DNA of 64,000 bases from Ciona savignyi (lineage: Eukaryota > Chordata > Ascidiacea > Phlebobranchia > Cionidae): contig CH003264.1 of assembly GCA_000149265.1 (NCBI GenBank), positions 852,503 through 916,502 on the forward strand. The letters are read 5' to 3'. Shown piece after piece: positions 24,201 through 34,900 of this stretch. How positions within the stretch are numbered: position 1 is the stretch's first letter; each line of letters opens with the position of its first letter. The notes under the pieces are model-generated. The model was not told where the DNA came from and did not search any database. It saw only the letters and a program-made list of their open reading frames with translations. The translations under genes were made by a program, and so were the position numbers.

Positions 24201-26389
24201 TGCAAAGAAGTCACCAGAACTCATCCAGTTATTAGAGTTGCATCAGCAATTTGCATCCATTTCCCCATATTCCCAGGTAATCATGGACAAATACTGTCCT
24301 TGTTAATAAAATAAATATTAATGTACGCCCGATTACCTTGGTGGGTTAGTGCACCGACTCTCACCCGAAACTTTGTAGGTTTAAAACTGGTCGCTTGCTA
24401 GTTGGTTATGTCCTTGGGCAAGGCACTTAACGGATATTGCCTAAATTGAAGGAACATGTGATGTATAAAAAACACTAAGCAATAACTCCGGTAACCAGAC
24501 GGTGGGCGCAAAGTGATCTGAAGATTGACTATATGTTAACACCCATTGCGTTTTTTTATTCACGATGATAAACATGAATATCCTCTTATCCTATTACTAT
24601 AATAAAAAATGAATAAACGAAAATTGATCCACAACAGGGCGAAGCAGGCAGAATGATTGAAAAACCGGTGACGAAATCGGACGGAGGAACTCAGACCGAC
24701 ACCCATATACTCGAGTATAATATCAGGAAGGATTATGAATGGAATGAATGGGAACTCAGAAGGAAAGCGCTCAAACTGGTCAGTGTGGGGGCTGAAAATG
24801 TTATATTTTTAAATTGTGAAAGACTTTAGACAGGATACTCATGTTTAACTAAGAGGGAGGTTAAATTAAGGGTTATTATATGGGTATATAAGATATTCAT
24901 GTTTGTCCCTGTGCTGTATTACACGGGCAATCATTAGATTACCGTGGGTTTACATCGGAACTACATACGGTCGGTCTTCATAAAGGCCCGTACATTTACC
25001 TATATTTCGTATTTACCTAACGTAAATATTTAATTGAATAACAGACGTGTTTTAAACACTGTCGTTTTGCCGTCTTTTCCCGTTTTTAATTTTTTTCATC
25101 AAAAAGGTCATGCTTCGTGTTTTAATCATGGAAACAAAAAATAAATAAATAAAATGTTTTTACCGGTCTAAGTTTCGATCCCATGATGGGCACGTCACAA
25201 AGACCGTTTTTTTATGTGGAATTGGTATATGAATCGATCGCATTAACCATTCGTCCACATGACCGTTCAATACAGCCTTCAATTGCAGGCGAACCTTCGA
25301 ACGAAAATCACGAAGTCAAGTCAGACCAACCTAAGTAATCTGCGCAGAGAAAACTCGACGCAGGTTTACCTTCCGAAGGACCAGACTTCACAGACCAAAC
25401 GGGATAACCAGAGCAATGTTCCACGGCCGCAGGTACTAAATAATGCGAGGTTTCATTTATTCGTTTTGTTTGGAAAATAAGATAGGAATTCATGTTTTAT
25501 CCCCGTGAATGTGAAAACCAAGGGCGTTAACACACGGGCATTCGTCAGATCACTTTGTGCCCACCGCCGGGTTAATGAAGATATTGCACTGTATTATGCA
25601 TGACGTTTCTTCAATTTTATTAGAATAGTTAATATACTGGGTTCAAGCCATGTACTTTAAGTACATTCTCCAAGTACATCACGTACTAGTTCGCCGCTGG
25701 ATTCTAACTTGACGACATGTAACTAACTACATGTGCGATGTGTTGCCATATGTGGGTGGTCGATTTTGGAATATTCTCTAACCACAACTAATTACAAACC
25801 TGACACTGTAAGTGTGTCGGTTGGTGAGAGGAATTTTGTTAAATCAAGCACCAATTATCCTGTTAAAAACCGTTAAATGTTCAAATGCATTTTTTCCTTT
25901 TTGTAACTTCTTGTGTGGGAAAACACCAGTTAAACGAAGGCAATTATCAAAACCACACATGCCCACAGTAGAGTTGTCTAATCAATTACACTTGCTTGTA
26001 GTGGGTATAAATCAATACTGGTTCGATGTGTACTATTTTTAATGGAGTTTAAACGCCAAGGTAGAATAGGATAGTTATGTTTATACCGGTCAATGGGTAA
26101 ACGTAAGTGACCGTTACCACACGGGCAATCGTTAGATCACCGCGCTCCCACCGCCGAGGTGCAGCAGATCCCCCATTCTATACCCAGTATACGTTGCGCG
26201 CCCGGTGGGAAAGAACTGCAAACAAATACCGCGTTTTATTGTCTTTTTTACATTCTTTGTTTTATGTAAGGGTTTTATATGTGTTATAATTACTACATTT
26301 TTCAGGTGTTTTTAGCTGGATTGCGTGGCGTGCATGGAATACGAACCATGGTTAAAATGGATCTGACCAGGGCTGTTGATGAAGTGTGA
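15284..26389 (+). CDS. CFAP206: cilia- and flagella-associated protein 206
   Basis: CFAP206 (FAP206) is an axonemal protein that helps anchor radial spoke 2 and dynein c, so it acts in motile cilia and sperm flagella. I traced fourteen exons: 15284-15475, 16359-16531, 17127-17233, 18534-18692, 19229-19313, 19868-19997, 21126-21245, 21794-21897, 22415-22509, 23568-23717, 24083-24276, 24638-24778, 25289-25432 and 26306-26389. Every phase agrees and the total is 1878 nt, 625 residues, very near the vertebrate length of about 622. Recognised stretches include AFMVKAVVLDP, MQVYFDMNYTSRKEFL, YVLLRSGLGSPTDI, GIRLFNKECGKGGEGIDD, WLFPETTKNYDRLL, ELIQLLELHQQF, YEWNEWELRRKALKL and VFLAGLRGVHGIRTM. Exon 9 could not start at the earlier AGs without an in-frame stop or a wrong frame, so 22415 was chosen. 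An ATTAAA at 26449-26454 is a possible poly(A) signal. Identity is very secure. Confidence 0.95.
16180..16350. repeat. AT-rich tandem repeat in CFAP206 intron 1
   Basis: Three spaced copies of AAAATCTCATTAAGACAATA (with variants) occur at about 16180, 16250 and 16305, period roughly 60-70 bp. They lie just upstream of the exon 2 acceptor. Confidence 0.6.
17330..17440 (-). mobile_element. partial tRNA-derived SINE copy
   Basis: Minus-strand body fragment (ACTGTCGGGTTACTGGAGC) in a CFAP206 intron. Confidence 0.55.
18198..18484 (+). mobile_element. tRNA-derived SINE, near full length
   Basis: Head GGCTTGGTGGGTAAGTGCGC, B box GGTTCGAAACTAG, body and tail TCACGGGGATAAACATGA are present. Confidence 0.8.
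18978..19112 (+). mobile_element. SINE 3' fragment
   Basis: Plus-strand 3' half from ACACAACACACTGCAATAGG to a decayed tail, upstream of CFAP206 exon 5. Confidence 0.5.
19343..19618 (+). mobile_element. tRNA-derived SINE copy
   Basis: Plus-strand copy from the head (CTTGGTGGGGTAACGCC) to the tail (AACATGAAATCCTATAATA), with GGCCTCCGG duplicated internally. Confidence 0.7.
20140..20275 (-). mobile_element. partial tRNA-derived SINE copy
   Basis: Minus-strand body fragment ending AACCCATTAATCCGCTGGGTTC. Confidence 0.55.
20377..20834. mobile_element. hAT-type element in CFAP206 intron 6
   Basis: The ends CAGCGTTTCCCAACC and GGTTGGGAAACACTG are inverted repeats differing at one base. Perfect 8-bp duplications AACTAGTG flank it at 20369-20376 and 20835-20842. 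It is non-coding. Confidence 0.85.
20843..21028. mobile_element. older hAT-type element adjoining the previous one
   Basis: It starts CAAGGGTGGGCAACTTC directly after the right AACTAGTG and ends GTATGCTAGCCATGCATAG, a decayed form of the family end GTATGTTGCCCACCCCTG. It is followed by GACTAGTG (21029-21036), 7 of 8 bases equal to the left duplication. It is related to the element in the gag pseudogene. Confidence 0.7.
21972..22290. mobile_element. two adjoining SINE fragments in opposite orientation
   Basis: A minus-strand tail and body fragment (about 21972-22055) abuts a plus-strand body and tail (about 22056-22290). Confidence 0.55.
22541..22672 (+). mobile_element. internally deleted tRNA-derived SINE
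   Basis: The head and B box (GGTTCAAAACTAG) jump directly to the 3' tail GTTTCCCATTCACGGGG, so the middle ~150 bp are missing. Confidence 0.65.
23172..23240 (+). mobile_element. SINE 3' fragment
   Basis: A short body fragment ACAACACACTACAATAGCTC with the following GGTAACCCGATGGTGGG. Confidence 0.5.
24327..24592 (+). mobile_element. tRNA-derived SINE, near full length
   Basis: Head CCTTGGTGGGTTAGTGCACC through the tail AAACATGAATATCCTCTTATCC. Confidence 0.75.
24890..24965 (-). mobile_element. SINE tail fragment
   Basis: Minus-strand fragment with ATTCATGTTTGTCCCTGTG and ACACGGGCAATCATTAGATT. Confidence 0.45.
25140..25266 (-). mobile_element. short Ser/Leu-tRNA-like repeat
   Basis: The minus strand carries GGTCATGTGGACGAATGGTTAA and GGGATCGAAACTTAGACCGG, just upstream of CFAP206 exon 13. 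Confidence 0.6.
25484..25690 (-). mobile_element. tRNA-derived SINE copy
   Basis: Minus-strand copy with the tail GAATTCATGTTTTATCCCCG and a decayed head. Confidence 0.6.
26067..26165 (-). mobile_element. SINE tail fragment
   Basis: Minus-strand 3' fragment (TAGTTATGTTTATACCGG, ACACGGGCAATCGTTAGATC) in the last CFAP206 intron. Confidence 0.5.
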
Positions 26390-26639
26390 TCAGCTTTTTT
26401 GTTTGCGCTTCGTACTAATGTTTCCTTATTCTTCAACATTCCTAATACATTAAAAATATATGAAGTTTAGTATTACTGGTCGTGTTTTGGTGGAATTACA
26501 TTTGAATATAAACTGAATACCCAAATCGAAAGCGTGGTTTAGGTGATTATCTTGGGTTAAAAAATAATATACGTTTCTTCATTTACGTAATAACATCAAT
26601 TAGGCAAAAGAGTAATTATAAGTGTATATAGTAATACCC

Positions 26640-27310
26640 TTTTTAAGATGGGTTATTAATGTTTGATTCTCCGTGGACCATAAGGGGCATTATTATTCGG
26701 GCAATCGTCAGATTACCTCGTCTACTGTCATATAGTACGAAAGGTTTTGCAACATGATTTAGATATTTCTGTAGTTTTAGTTAAGCCCATTGATCAACTG
26801 GGTTCAGGGTATGTCTTCTAACTGTCTTGCCCAAGAACACAACCGACTAGCCAGCGATCAGTTTTGATCTTAAAGTGTGAAATAAAGTAGACAAAGAAAC
26901 TAATTAAGCTAATCGGTATGCTAAATGCGTTGTTCTGGGACCCACGCTATTTTAATGCTTCTTTTTGGTCTGAAACCTCATAATAGTAGAATTGTGTACA
27001 CTTAGGGGACGTGACTGTCGTTCACTAAAGAACCAACTTCGGATAGGAAATTCATGTTCGCCGTTAATAGGAACACGCAAGGAGCGTTAACACACGGGCA
27101 ATTGTGAGATCACCTGACGCCCACCGTCGAATTACAAAAGCTATATCATTGTGTTGTATATGAATGAGACGTTTTTTTGGTTTTAAAGAAGCCCATTTAA
27201 TCGGCTAGGTTCAGGCAATATTCGGTGGCCAAGAACACAACCGACTGGTTGGCGACCAGTTGCAACCCTTCCGCTGACAGTCGACGCACTATTCCACGCT
27301 AACCGGTCGG
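26640..27310 (-). mobile_element. two minus-strand tRNA-derived SINE copies
   Basis: Copies at about 26640-26880 and 27042-27310 lie in the same orientation downstream of CFAP206. Both keep the tail, the body and the head region GACTAGCCAGCGA or GACTGGTTGGCGA. Confidence 0.6.
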
Positions 27311-27714
27311 AGCGACCAAATAAACACAACTATAGTTAAGGGGAATTATTTCGCCAGTGTAAATATTTAATCTAACATGACAAACTTGTGTACTGATTTA
27401 TAAGAAACGATGTGCTAAAAATACACATTTTCCATTCCTATAGAAATCTTAAACGAGCACTTACCCCGCGAAATTTTACTACGAAAATACTTCGGATGTT
27501 TTTATTCGTACAGTCTGTATCGTCTCTGTTTGTTTGTTTGCATAAGCCCACGTGCGTTTCATATGTTGTGTACTGTATGCTAAGGAATTCGAATCGAAAC
27601 ACAGAACTAGGAATAAATTAATAGCATTCATTTATTTGGTACGTGGTGGTTGTTAGGCATACCATGTCATTTATGTTAACGTTTTGACATAACCACATTT
27701 ACAAAGACGTATTT

Positions 27715-27900
27715 TTGGGAGTTAGGTTTAGTTCTGAGGTTGAGATTAGTGTTTAGGGCAGGGTTAAAATTAGTTTTTATAGTTTTAGTGAGAAGTTTTC
27801 CTCCTAACCTCTTCCCCCTTTTAGTGTTGTCCAAACGACTCACTTAAATTAAGGAAACTATATGTAACCCTACCCTAAGCACTAATTTTAACTCTGTTGA
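27715..27900. mobile_element. MITE-like repeat (GTTTAGGGCAGGG family)
   Basis: The segment AGTGTTTAGGGCAGGGTTAA, TTTTAGTGAGAAG and CCCCCTTTTAGTGTTG matches part of a recurring family (also near 1220, 5890, 44073, 47755 and 56760). It is followed by an inverted partial copy. Confidence 0.5.
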
Positions 27901-27920
27901 ACAAACTCAATGTAGTACCA

Positions 27921-28030
27921 AATGGTAAGCCAACGGAATGCACGAGGTAATCTTAAGATTGCTCGTGTGTTAAAACCCCTTTTGTTTTCCCATTCACAGT
28001 GATAAACCGAAATGTATTACTATTATCCTA
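27921..28030 (+). mobile_element. SINE 3' fragment
   Basis: The plus-strand 3' end contains GCACGAGGTAATCTTAAGATT, TTTTCCCATTCACAGTGATA. Confidence 0.5.
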
Positions 28031-28336
28031 TATCTTCATTTTAATGTGCGGATTTCCTCTTTCACACTTTTTTCCCATCCATTGCCGAACTGTAAAATAT
28101 AACATTGAATCAAATTTGGACAGCCTTATTAGCAGTAAGTACCAGCAACCTTTGCATTCTGCCCTGACAAGTCCATTGTGAAAGGATCACATAAACACGA
28201 ATGCAAGATTTACCAACTCTTAATGAAACTGGAAACCACAACTGAATGAACTACATCTCCAAACTCCCCATCCGCAAATGGACAACACGGATTATTTGTT
28301 AAAAGGTTGTATGCAATGCATGTGATTAGGTTAGAT

Positions 28337-28445
28337 ATTTATGTTTATCCCTGTAAATGGGTAAATGTAAGGGCCATTAACACACTGGCAATCGTCAGAT
28401 CACCTCATACGGTTACAAATTATTGATCATGTGTTTTTTGCATTG
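28337..28445 (-). mobile_element. SINE tail fragment
   Basis: Minus-strand tail and body (ATTTATGTTTATCCCTGTAA). It is the last SINE copy I see before 37.1 kb. Confidence 0.5.
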
Positions 28446-30978
28446 GACTTAATGTCCTTTAAAGAGCTTGTCATAATAGAAAAACCTGAAAGATATTTTC
28501 CCAAGCGTTTAACCTTGTTTTTGTATATATCATATCAATCTTACTGGTAATACTTAAATTTTAAATAGTTGTATGTATCTTTGGTATTGTTATAACTATT
28601 TATATTAACATAGTGAAGGTTTACATAATTCCCATCACATTTTTTTATCGACAATAATCAATCAATCAATCAAGTTTATTTGTTAAACACAAGTCAGAGC
28701 ATAAAGTAAATAATATGAAAATCAAACAGTTTTATAAACAAGAGACACCAAAAAAAACATATTGTCATTAAAGCAGGTGTCACCTTATAAGATTTATAAA
28801 AAAAATAGTTGGACAAATGCAAATAAGAAGAAAAAGCCTTGTTAAAATAATTAGTACCGGTACCATCAATGAAATCCTTAAAATAGAGAGGTAAGCTGTT
28901 AATAAAAACAACAGGACAGAAATACAAAATACTTGCTGGTACCGAAATAAAGGCAGACACTGATATTTACAAAGCTTTGATGACTGTTTTTAGATCATGT
29001 TAACCAAAGTTTTTTTATGTTATTTAGATAGTGCTAAAATTAGTTTTTTTTAGTTGAATTAGTTTATTTTTAATACAGGAAAGAATAATGACATACTTGA
29101 TTAAGGTCAAGGTCAAGATAAAACGGCAAAACTACAGTGGTTAAATGTTTGAATTGTTTATTTTATTATCAGTATTATCACAGAAACAAGAGAATATACT
29201 TGAAAAATAAAATCTACGAACCTCACAACCAGATTGCAATAAATTAAGAATTAAACTTTTGGATCTAATTTAATCTTTGTGTACATTTCATATATTGTTA
29301 TACTGCATATTGTTAATAATACCTGACCGATGATGCTTGCTAAGTATAGATACATATATATATATATATATTGATTTTTATCAGTGGATGATAAATCTAA
29401 ATTTTACCCGCCCTTAATATAGCCTATCCATTTATCTAATACCAGCAGCCACAGTTGTTAGAGATCATCTGTTAGCTCTAATGGTGGGATACCATTATAC
29501 TAGTGTGGTTGTTTGTTTAAATAAAACTACAAGCTTCAAGGTTCAGTTGAACAGACCATATTAGTGTTTAAATTAGAGATTAAACCAATGTGTTCAAAAT
29601 GGAGAATTAAACACTCCCTCTATTTGAATTTATTGTATATTGGAATTTGATTTTTAATTAAAACTCAATTTATTTGTTTAAATTAGTTTGTTGTCAATTT
29701 GCAGAACCAAATAATGATATGTTTAAAATATAAATTGTTCCGCATTTAACAGCAATTATTACTTTTTCCTTAGTGCAAATAAATTAAAATTACAGACAAC
29801 TACGTTCCTATTCCTACTGCGTTGTCCAATGCTTTCGTGACGTAAAGATTCTAAAGAATTCCGATTTAGACTTTAAAGATTAAATTCAATAATGAATGGC
29901 GTAACGGGAGAAGCGTTGAAATACGTAGAAGTGTTGCGACACCCGTTTCTTTTGCTCTTTCGTCAATGCGAGTCGAGTTCCCAACCTTATAAGGTCAGCA
30001 AATGCGTTCGTACACCCGCGGTTGCTTTATCTGCTGCTTATTTCACTGTTTCTCTGAAACTGCGTATACAGGAAAATATTGGCAACTTCGCACATACACT
30101 ATTGTCGATTGTTTCCTGTATCCTAGTACCTGTGCTAATTAAACTATTCACGCCGATACGGATGTAGTTTATTTGCTGATTATAACCGTTTTCGCGTCGA
30201 TTCTTTTATTGCGATCATAATTAATGCATTTATGGCAAACCATGTGTATCGTTAGTTATAATTAAAGGTTATTATTTCTCAATACTCGACTCGGTTGTTC
30301 TAATCGAAACTAGAAAATTCGGTGTTAACTTGTTATTCGGAAATATCCGCATTCAGTTCCTGTGGTTAAAGCATTATTGTTGTAATCGCACTTGATTCTT
30401 GCCAAGTAAGGTGATGTGTCGTTTCTGGTAATTGGCGAAAGCATATGGGGAAGTGAAATACGGAACCAAATTTACTGTCACGCAAAGTTTGGATTCTGTC
30501 AATTCCATACCCAACCATGTGTGCTTGCAACCTGGTTCCCAGCGCTACTCAAAACAGCTTCACAAGTGCGAGTGGCAATTAGTAGATGTTGCGAGCTCAA
30601 GTGCTTGGACCCCACTTCTAACGCTCAATCAGTGTAGATACAGGCGAAAGTAGATAACATGTTGCCCCGAACTTTGGCACTTTTGCAACCTCCTGCAGTC
30701 ATCTACAGTGCAATGTATTTCGGGCAATTGCTGCTCGATTGATAATCAATAGTCCAATTAAGAAGCACTTATTTGTGATAACATTCGATCGATGTGCTAC
30801 AGTAGAACAGCTTTGCCTGGGGTGTAGCTGTGAGCGGAGATATTTTAGTATCAAGCGCCCTTAACAGTGAGAACGCGGTTTTATTATCTGATTATTACAG
30901 ATTCGTATGTTGAATATGCGGACATTATATTTCGATAAACGCTGTCTGTATAGTTTATAAACACAGCTTTAGTTGATT

Positions 30979-31184
30979 TTTGCCCCAGTTTTAAATAATG
31001 GCGAATGAAACAAATCACGACACAGGAACAAAAATGTACCGTGTAAAATAGTGTTTATTAGGATTACAGTCGGTATAGTTTTAAAATGTACTTTAGTTTT
31101 CGTTTATTCAAATTTGCCCCTTGTAGTAAATAATGGAAAATGAAGCAAATCGCGGCAAAGGATCAGGAATGGACCGTGTAAAAT
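30979..31184. repeat. diverged direct duplication, ~133 bp apart
   Basis: TTTGCCCC followed by TAAATAATGG(C/A)(G/A)AATGAA(A/G)CAAATC and ending ACCGTGTAAAAT occurs at 30979-31050 and again at 31113-31184. Confidence 0.65.
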
Positions 31185-31491
31185 GATTTAATATGGTAAA
31201 AGTGTAACACGATCGGTTTTGTTTGTTTATCAGTAGCTTATGAAAAGGAACCCGCCCTTTTAGATGTTTCCTAGCGTGCTAGGGTGCTGGCACTTACGGT
31301 TTCAACAGGCGATTATAGGCGGCATATGCAAACAAAGACCTCGAGCTAGTCGCGATCTGTCTGTGGCGTTTACTCGGCAGGGATTCTATTGTAACATCCG
31401 CAGATGCGTTTGTTTTTCTACTTTTCCCCTACAAGGTGTCAAACGAGTTTGCCCCTGTTTTGGGGAAATAAAGGAGAGCGTATATCTTTGC

Positions 31492-31680
31492 CACACATGT
31501 TTGTGGCATAGAACAGTGTCTACAGACGCAGAAAAGGTTTTAACTAGATAGATGTTCTTTATTTTTTAGGTAGTCAGCCAAAGATTTTTTGTTTTAAAGA
31601 CACACATGTTTGCAGCGCGGAACATAGTCTACAGACGCAGTATTAGTTTAATAAATGTTCTTTCATTTTGCGGTAGGCCA
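31492..31680. repeat. second diverged direct duplication, ~110 bp apart
   Basis: CACACATGTTTG, then GTCTACAGACGCAG and ATGTTCTTT occur in the same order at 31492-31560 and 31601-31663. Confidence 0.65.
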
Positions 31681-31796
31681 TCGAAGTTGCTTATGTTTTT
31701 AAAGATGAACCCCCCACTTTTATACATCTAGTGTAACAGCGTTTGTGTATCTATATAGATTACGAAGATACTATTTAATTAGACGAGTTGTTTGAA

Positions 31797-31971
31797 ATGA
31801 GTAGAACTGGCTGCATTACTAATTCGTGTTTGGTAAACAAGCCTTCACACCAAAATTCCACTGACAAGCGTGCAAAGTCAGGCAAATCTGTAACCTTCTA
31901 CGAAAAATGTAACGTAGAAGAAATATCATTTTCATCCGCGTTTGAAAACAAATTCGCGTGCATGGAAACGG
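31797..31971 (+). CDS. candidate first coding exon of unknown gene (possibly kazrin)
   Basis: An ATG opens 58 codons, beginning MSRTGCITNSC, that run without a stop into a strong donor (GGTAAGTC). The predicted peptide is Ser/Lys-rich and hydrophilic and I do not recognise it. The donor leaves phase 1. That would fit kazrin only with an acceptor at 36658, which lies inside a tandem repeat, so the link is weak. It could also be a first exon of an unrelated or alternative transcript, or chance. Confidence 0.3.
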
Positions 31972-34900
31972 GTAAGTCTTTTCTCTTATTGACTTTCATA
32001 TCTCCATAAAATTTATCACCATGTACGCGAGAGAAAACGTTTTTACAAGGTCAACTGGATAAGTGTGTGATCGTCCAATATTTAACCAGCGTCTGCCTTG
32101 TTCAAGCCTTTGTTACGTGTGTTTTTGTGACGTCACAATACATACAAGTACTAAAGAGTGCGAGACAACCATCCACGTAGCCATCGAAACTACAAGTTTT
32201 GTTTTAAGTCTGGTGCTTTTACATACACGTTTACACCGTCCATTATTTACCAAAACTGCCGTGCTACACGATAACGCAATTCTATCTTAAAATTATCAAT
32301 ATAGTCCAATTACAGCGTTACTATATATAAGTAAAAAAAAGTGTTACCAACCTAAAAAATTATTATTATGCGTCGCTCCCCGTATAAGTTTTTTTTTGTT
32401 ATGTTTCCAGCAGAAAATTATATTAATAATCACTTGCATCCATTAGCTGAATCATGGCAACACTGCGCTTTAATTAATGGCAACACTGCGTTTTTATTAA
32501 TGAGTTACCATTAATACGACGACCTAATGTAATGATTGGCTTACCACACAGTAGGTATAGGTGATGTACGGACCCGTATTGTTACGTAATACCACCCGCC
32601 CTTGGTGTATTACTCCACAGAACAGATGGTCGATTGTACTGCAGAGGTTTTGAGTTCTTTTGTTGCCAAATATAGTGTGAAATTAGTTTTTACTTCTTTT
32701 AGACTCGTAAGATTTTTATATCACTCTCAGTGGTAAGATTGTAATTTGATTGCGCGTTATTTCGAAATGCTGGCTTCATCGAAGTAAAGTGGTTATTTAG
32801 AAATAATTAGTACATCGCTTGCAGTAGTAGTAACGGCAGAATGGTATAATTCCACCTTTCAATCAGTTGTTTCACGTTCTCACAAAAGAAGGAAAGATTA
32901 GTAGCTCCAGTGATTGACTTTAAGTTTTAAGTCTTGGACGAGTTTTCATTGCAAATCTCAAAGTTATATCTTTATTTTTCCCACGAAATTTAATAGACAT
33001 CAATCAAAATGAAATAATACAGTAAAAAAAGAGCGGAAGACATAGATGGAAATCAATTCAGCTGTCTTTAAGTCGGTGCCAAACAACCGAATATTTAATT
33101 GGAATCAGAAACAGGCGATTTATTCCATGCTCGGTTGAGGTTAGGTTAAGGAATGTTAACCCAAACATCCACCACTCAAATTACGTTGTAATGAATAGAG
33201 ATGGCTGTTAGATAGAAACTACCGAATTGCTGGAACGCGCCAACCACTTATAGCTCTTTGTGTTTACAGCCGCTCACAACACGATTTTTTCCAGTGCCAT
33301 TATCGGTTTAATTTGCAGGCAAATCATGAGAAAAAAATCTAGGTCAATTGGTTCTTTTGTGTTCTCATCTTCTCTTTATATAAGTTAAACGTAGCGTGGT
33401 TTTAGTGTTCCGAGAAAAAAACAACACTCCGCTTTATCTAAAACCAATAAGTGTTTAACCCGCTACCGTGCTAAAAATAGAATCTGTAGCATGTTAAATG
33501 TACATGACATAAAAAATAAATATATTATTCAGTTTATGGGTGAAAGCAGAAACAAATTCTGCCTGTCAAACCAAAGCTTCATTAGCGCCACCGTCAATTA
33601 ACTAACATAGGGCTTACCTCCCATGACTAGTTACGTCATTCAGCAATTAATCGACACTCCAAGGTGTTGGAACAAGCTGTCAACCTTTAACGTATTATCC
33701 ACACGTCAGATCTAGAGCTTTTAGCCAGCTGTAAAAACACACTTCTTTCTTTTGTTTTCTTCCCTGATAGACGGTATAGCTGTTTGTAATCATTTCGTTT
33801 TCGCATGGACAATTTACCAGTTCGCACGGCCACTTTTGATCAAAGTAGATGGAGAAAGGATTTTCTAATTAAATTTGCCGATTCTCCAAAGAAGTATACA
33901 ATTTGATACGCCATTAATCTCGGCGCACTTGAGCATAGCGCCAGGTCTGGAACTTACCGCGCTCGCTTCCGGCTTTCGAGCTGTTTTGTCTCGGACTGTT
34001 AGTTTGTGGGTGATCTTAACCGCAAATACGAAATTCCCGGCACCGCTAGATTCGATTACGCTCGTTGTGAGCTGTAACTCCGACGACGCACTGTATTTGC
34101 GAAGGTAATTTCACGTTCAACTCCGCTCAGCTTTATGAATGGGAACTTGATGACGGTGAAACCTGGTAACCTGACACTGGCCAACTTGCTACCTTCCATT
34201 GTTCTCGGGCAAGCAAACGTCAGACGATTCTCATCGGAAATCAACACAAAGGAATAGCTGAACTATCTCGACTAGGCGCGCGGTTTCACGCCTTCCTGCA
34301 ATTTACTGCAGCGTTGGCAAAGACACGCCGACAATTCTCAACCGTTATTCTGCCCGCAGCAGCTCAAAAAATGGTAGTCAGAGAGTTTAATAGTATCATG
34401 GCCAGGACAGCAATTTAAATAACTTTGCTTTTGGTTTTCAGATCTTTGCCAAATCGATTCATAGTTTGTGTTGCCTACTTTACTTTGTTTTACAAATCTT
34501 TTGAATATTAAAATTCATCGCAGGGTAGACTAGTTGCTGTGAACAAATTATTAAGCTGAATCATCGCAATATTATATTAGCCGGAGAATAACCAGCAGAT
34601 TGTATCGATTGATGGTGAGCTTAATTGCGAGCTAATAAGCCACAAGAGAGGGTTAGCGAAGGTCCTGTTCATCTATTATTCACAGAAACCCGTAATACGC
34701 GCATCGTGACTGGACGAACGGTCATCTACGGTCACTCAATTGTAATAAGGCTCCGGGCAGCGCAGTGACGGGACAGTTGCGAGTGTCCGGAACTGGGTGT
34801 CAAAAGCAACAAGCTGAAAATCCTAGTGTGTGAATGAAGTTCAATCTTAAATCGGCGGCAGCAGTTAGAATACAAGCAAGCAAGAGATAATAGACACTAT

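Larger units (their letters stand above)
28446..31796. other. intergenic, no recognised gene
   Basis: The stretch has an AATC microsatellite (about 28657-28672), an AT run near 29358 and a diverged direct duplication at 30979-31184. The 91-codon frame at 29892 has no recognisable features. No SINE copies are seen. Confidence 0.5.

Noticed and set aside
29892..30167. 91-codon frame with a hydrophobic C-terminus
   Set aside because: No family resemblance, no supporting splice context and no neighbouring exons; not reported as a gene.
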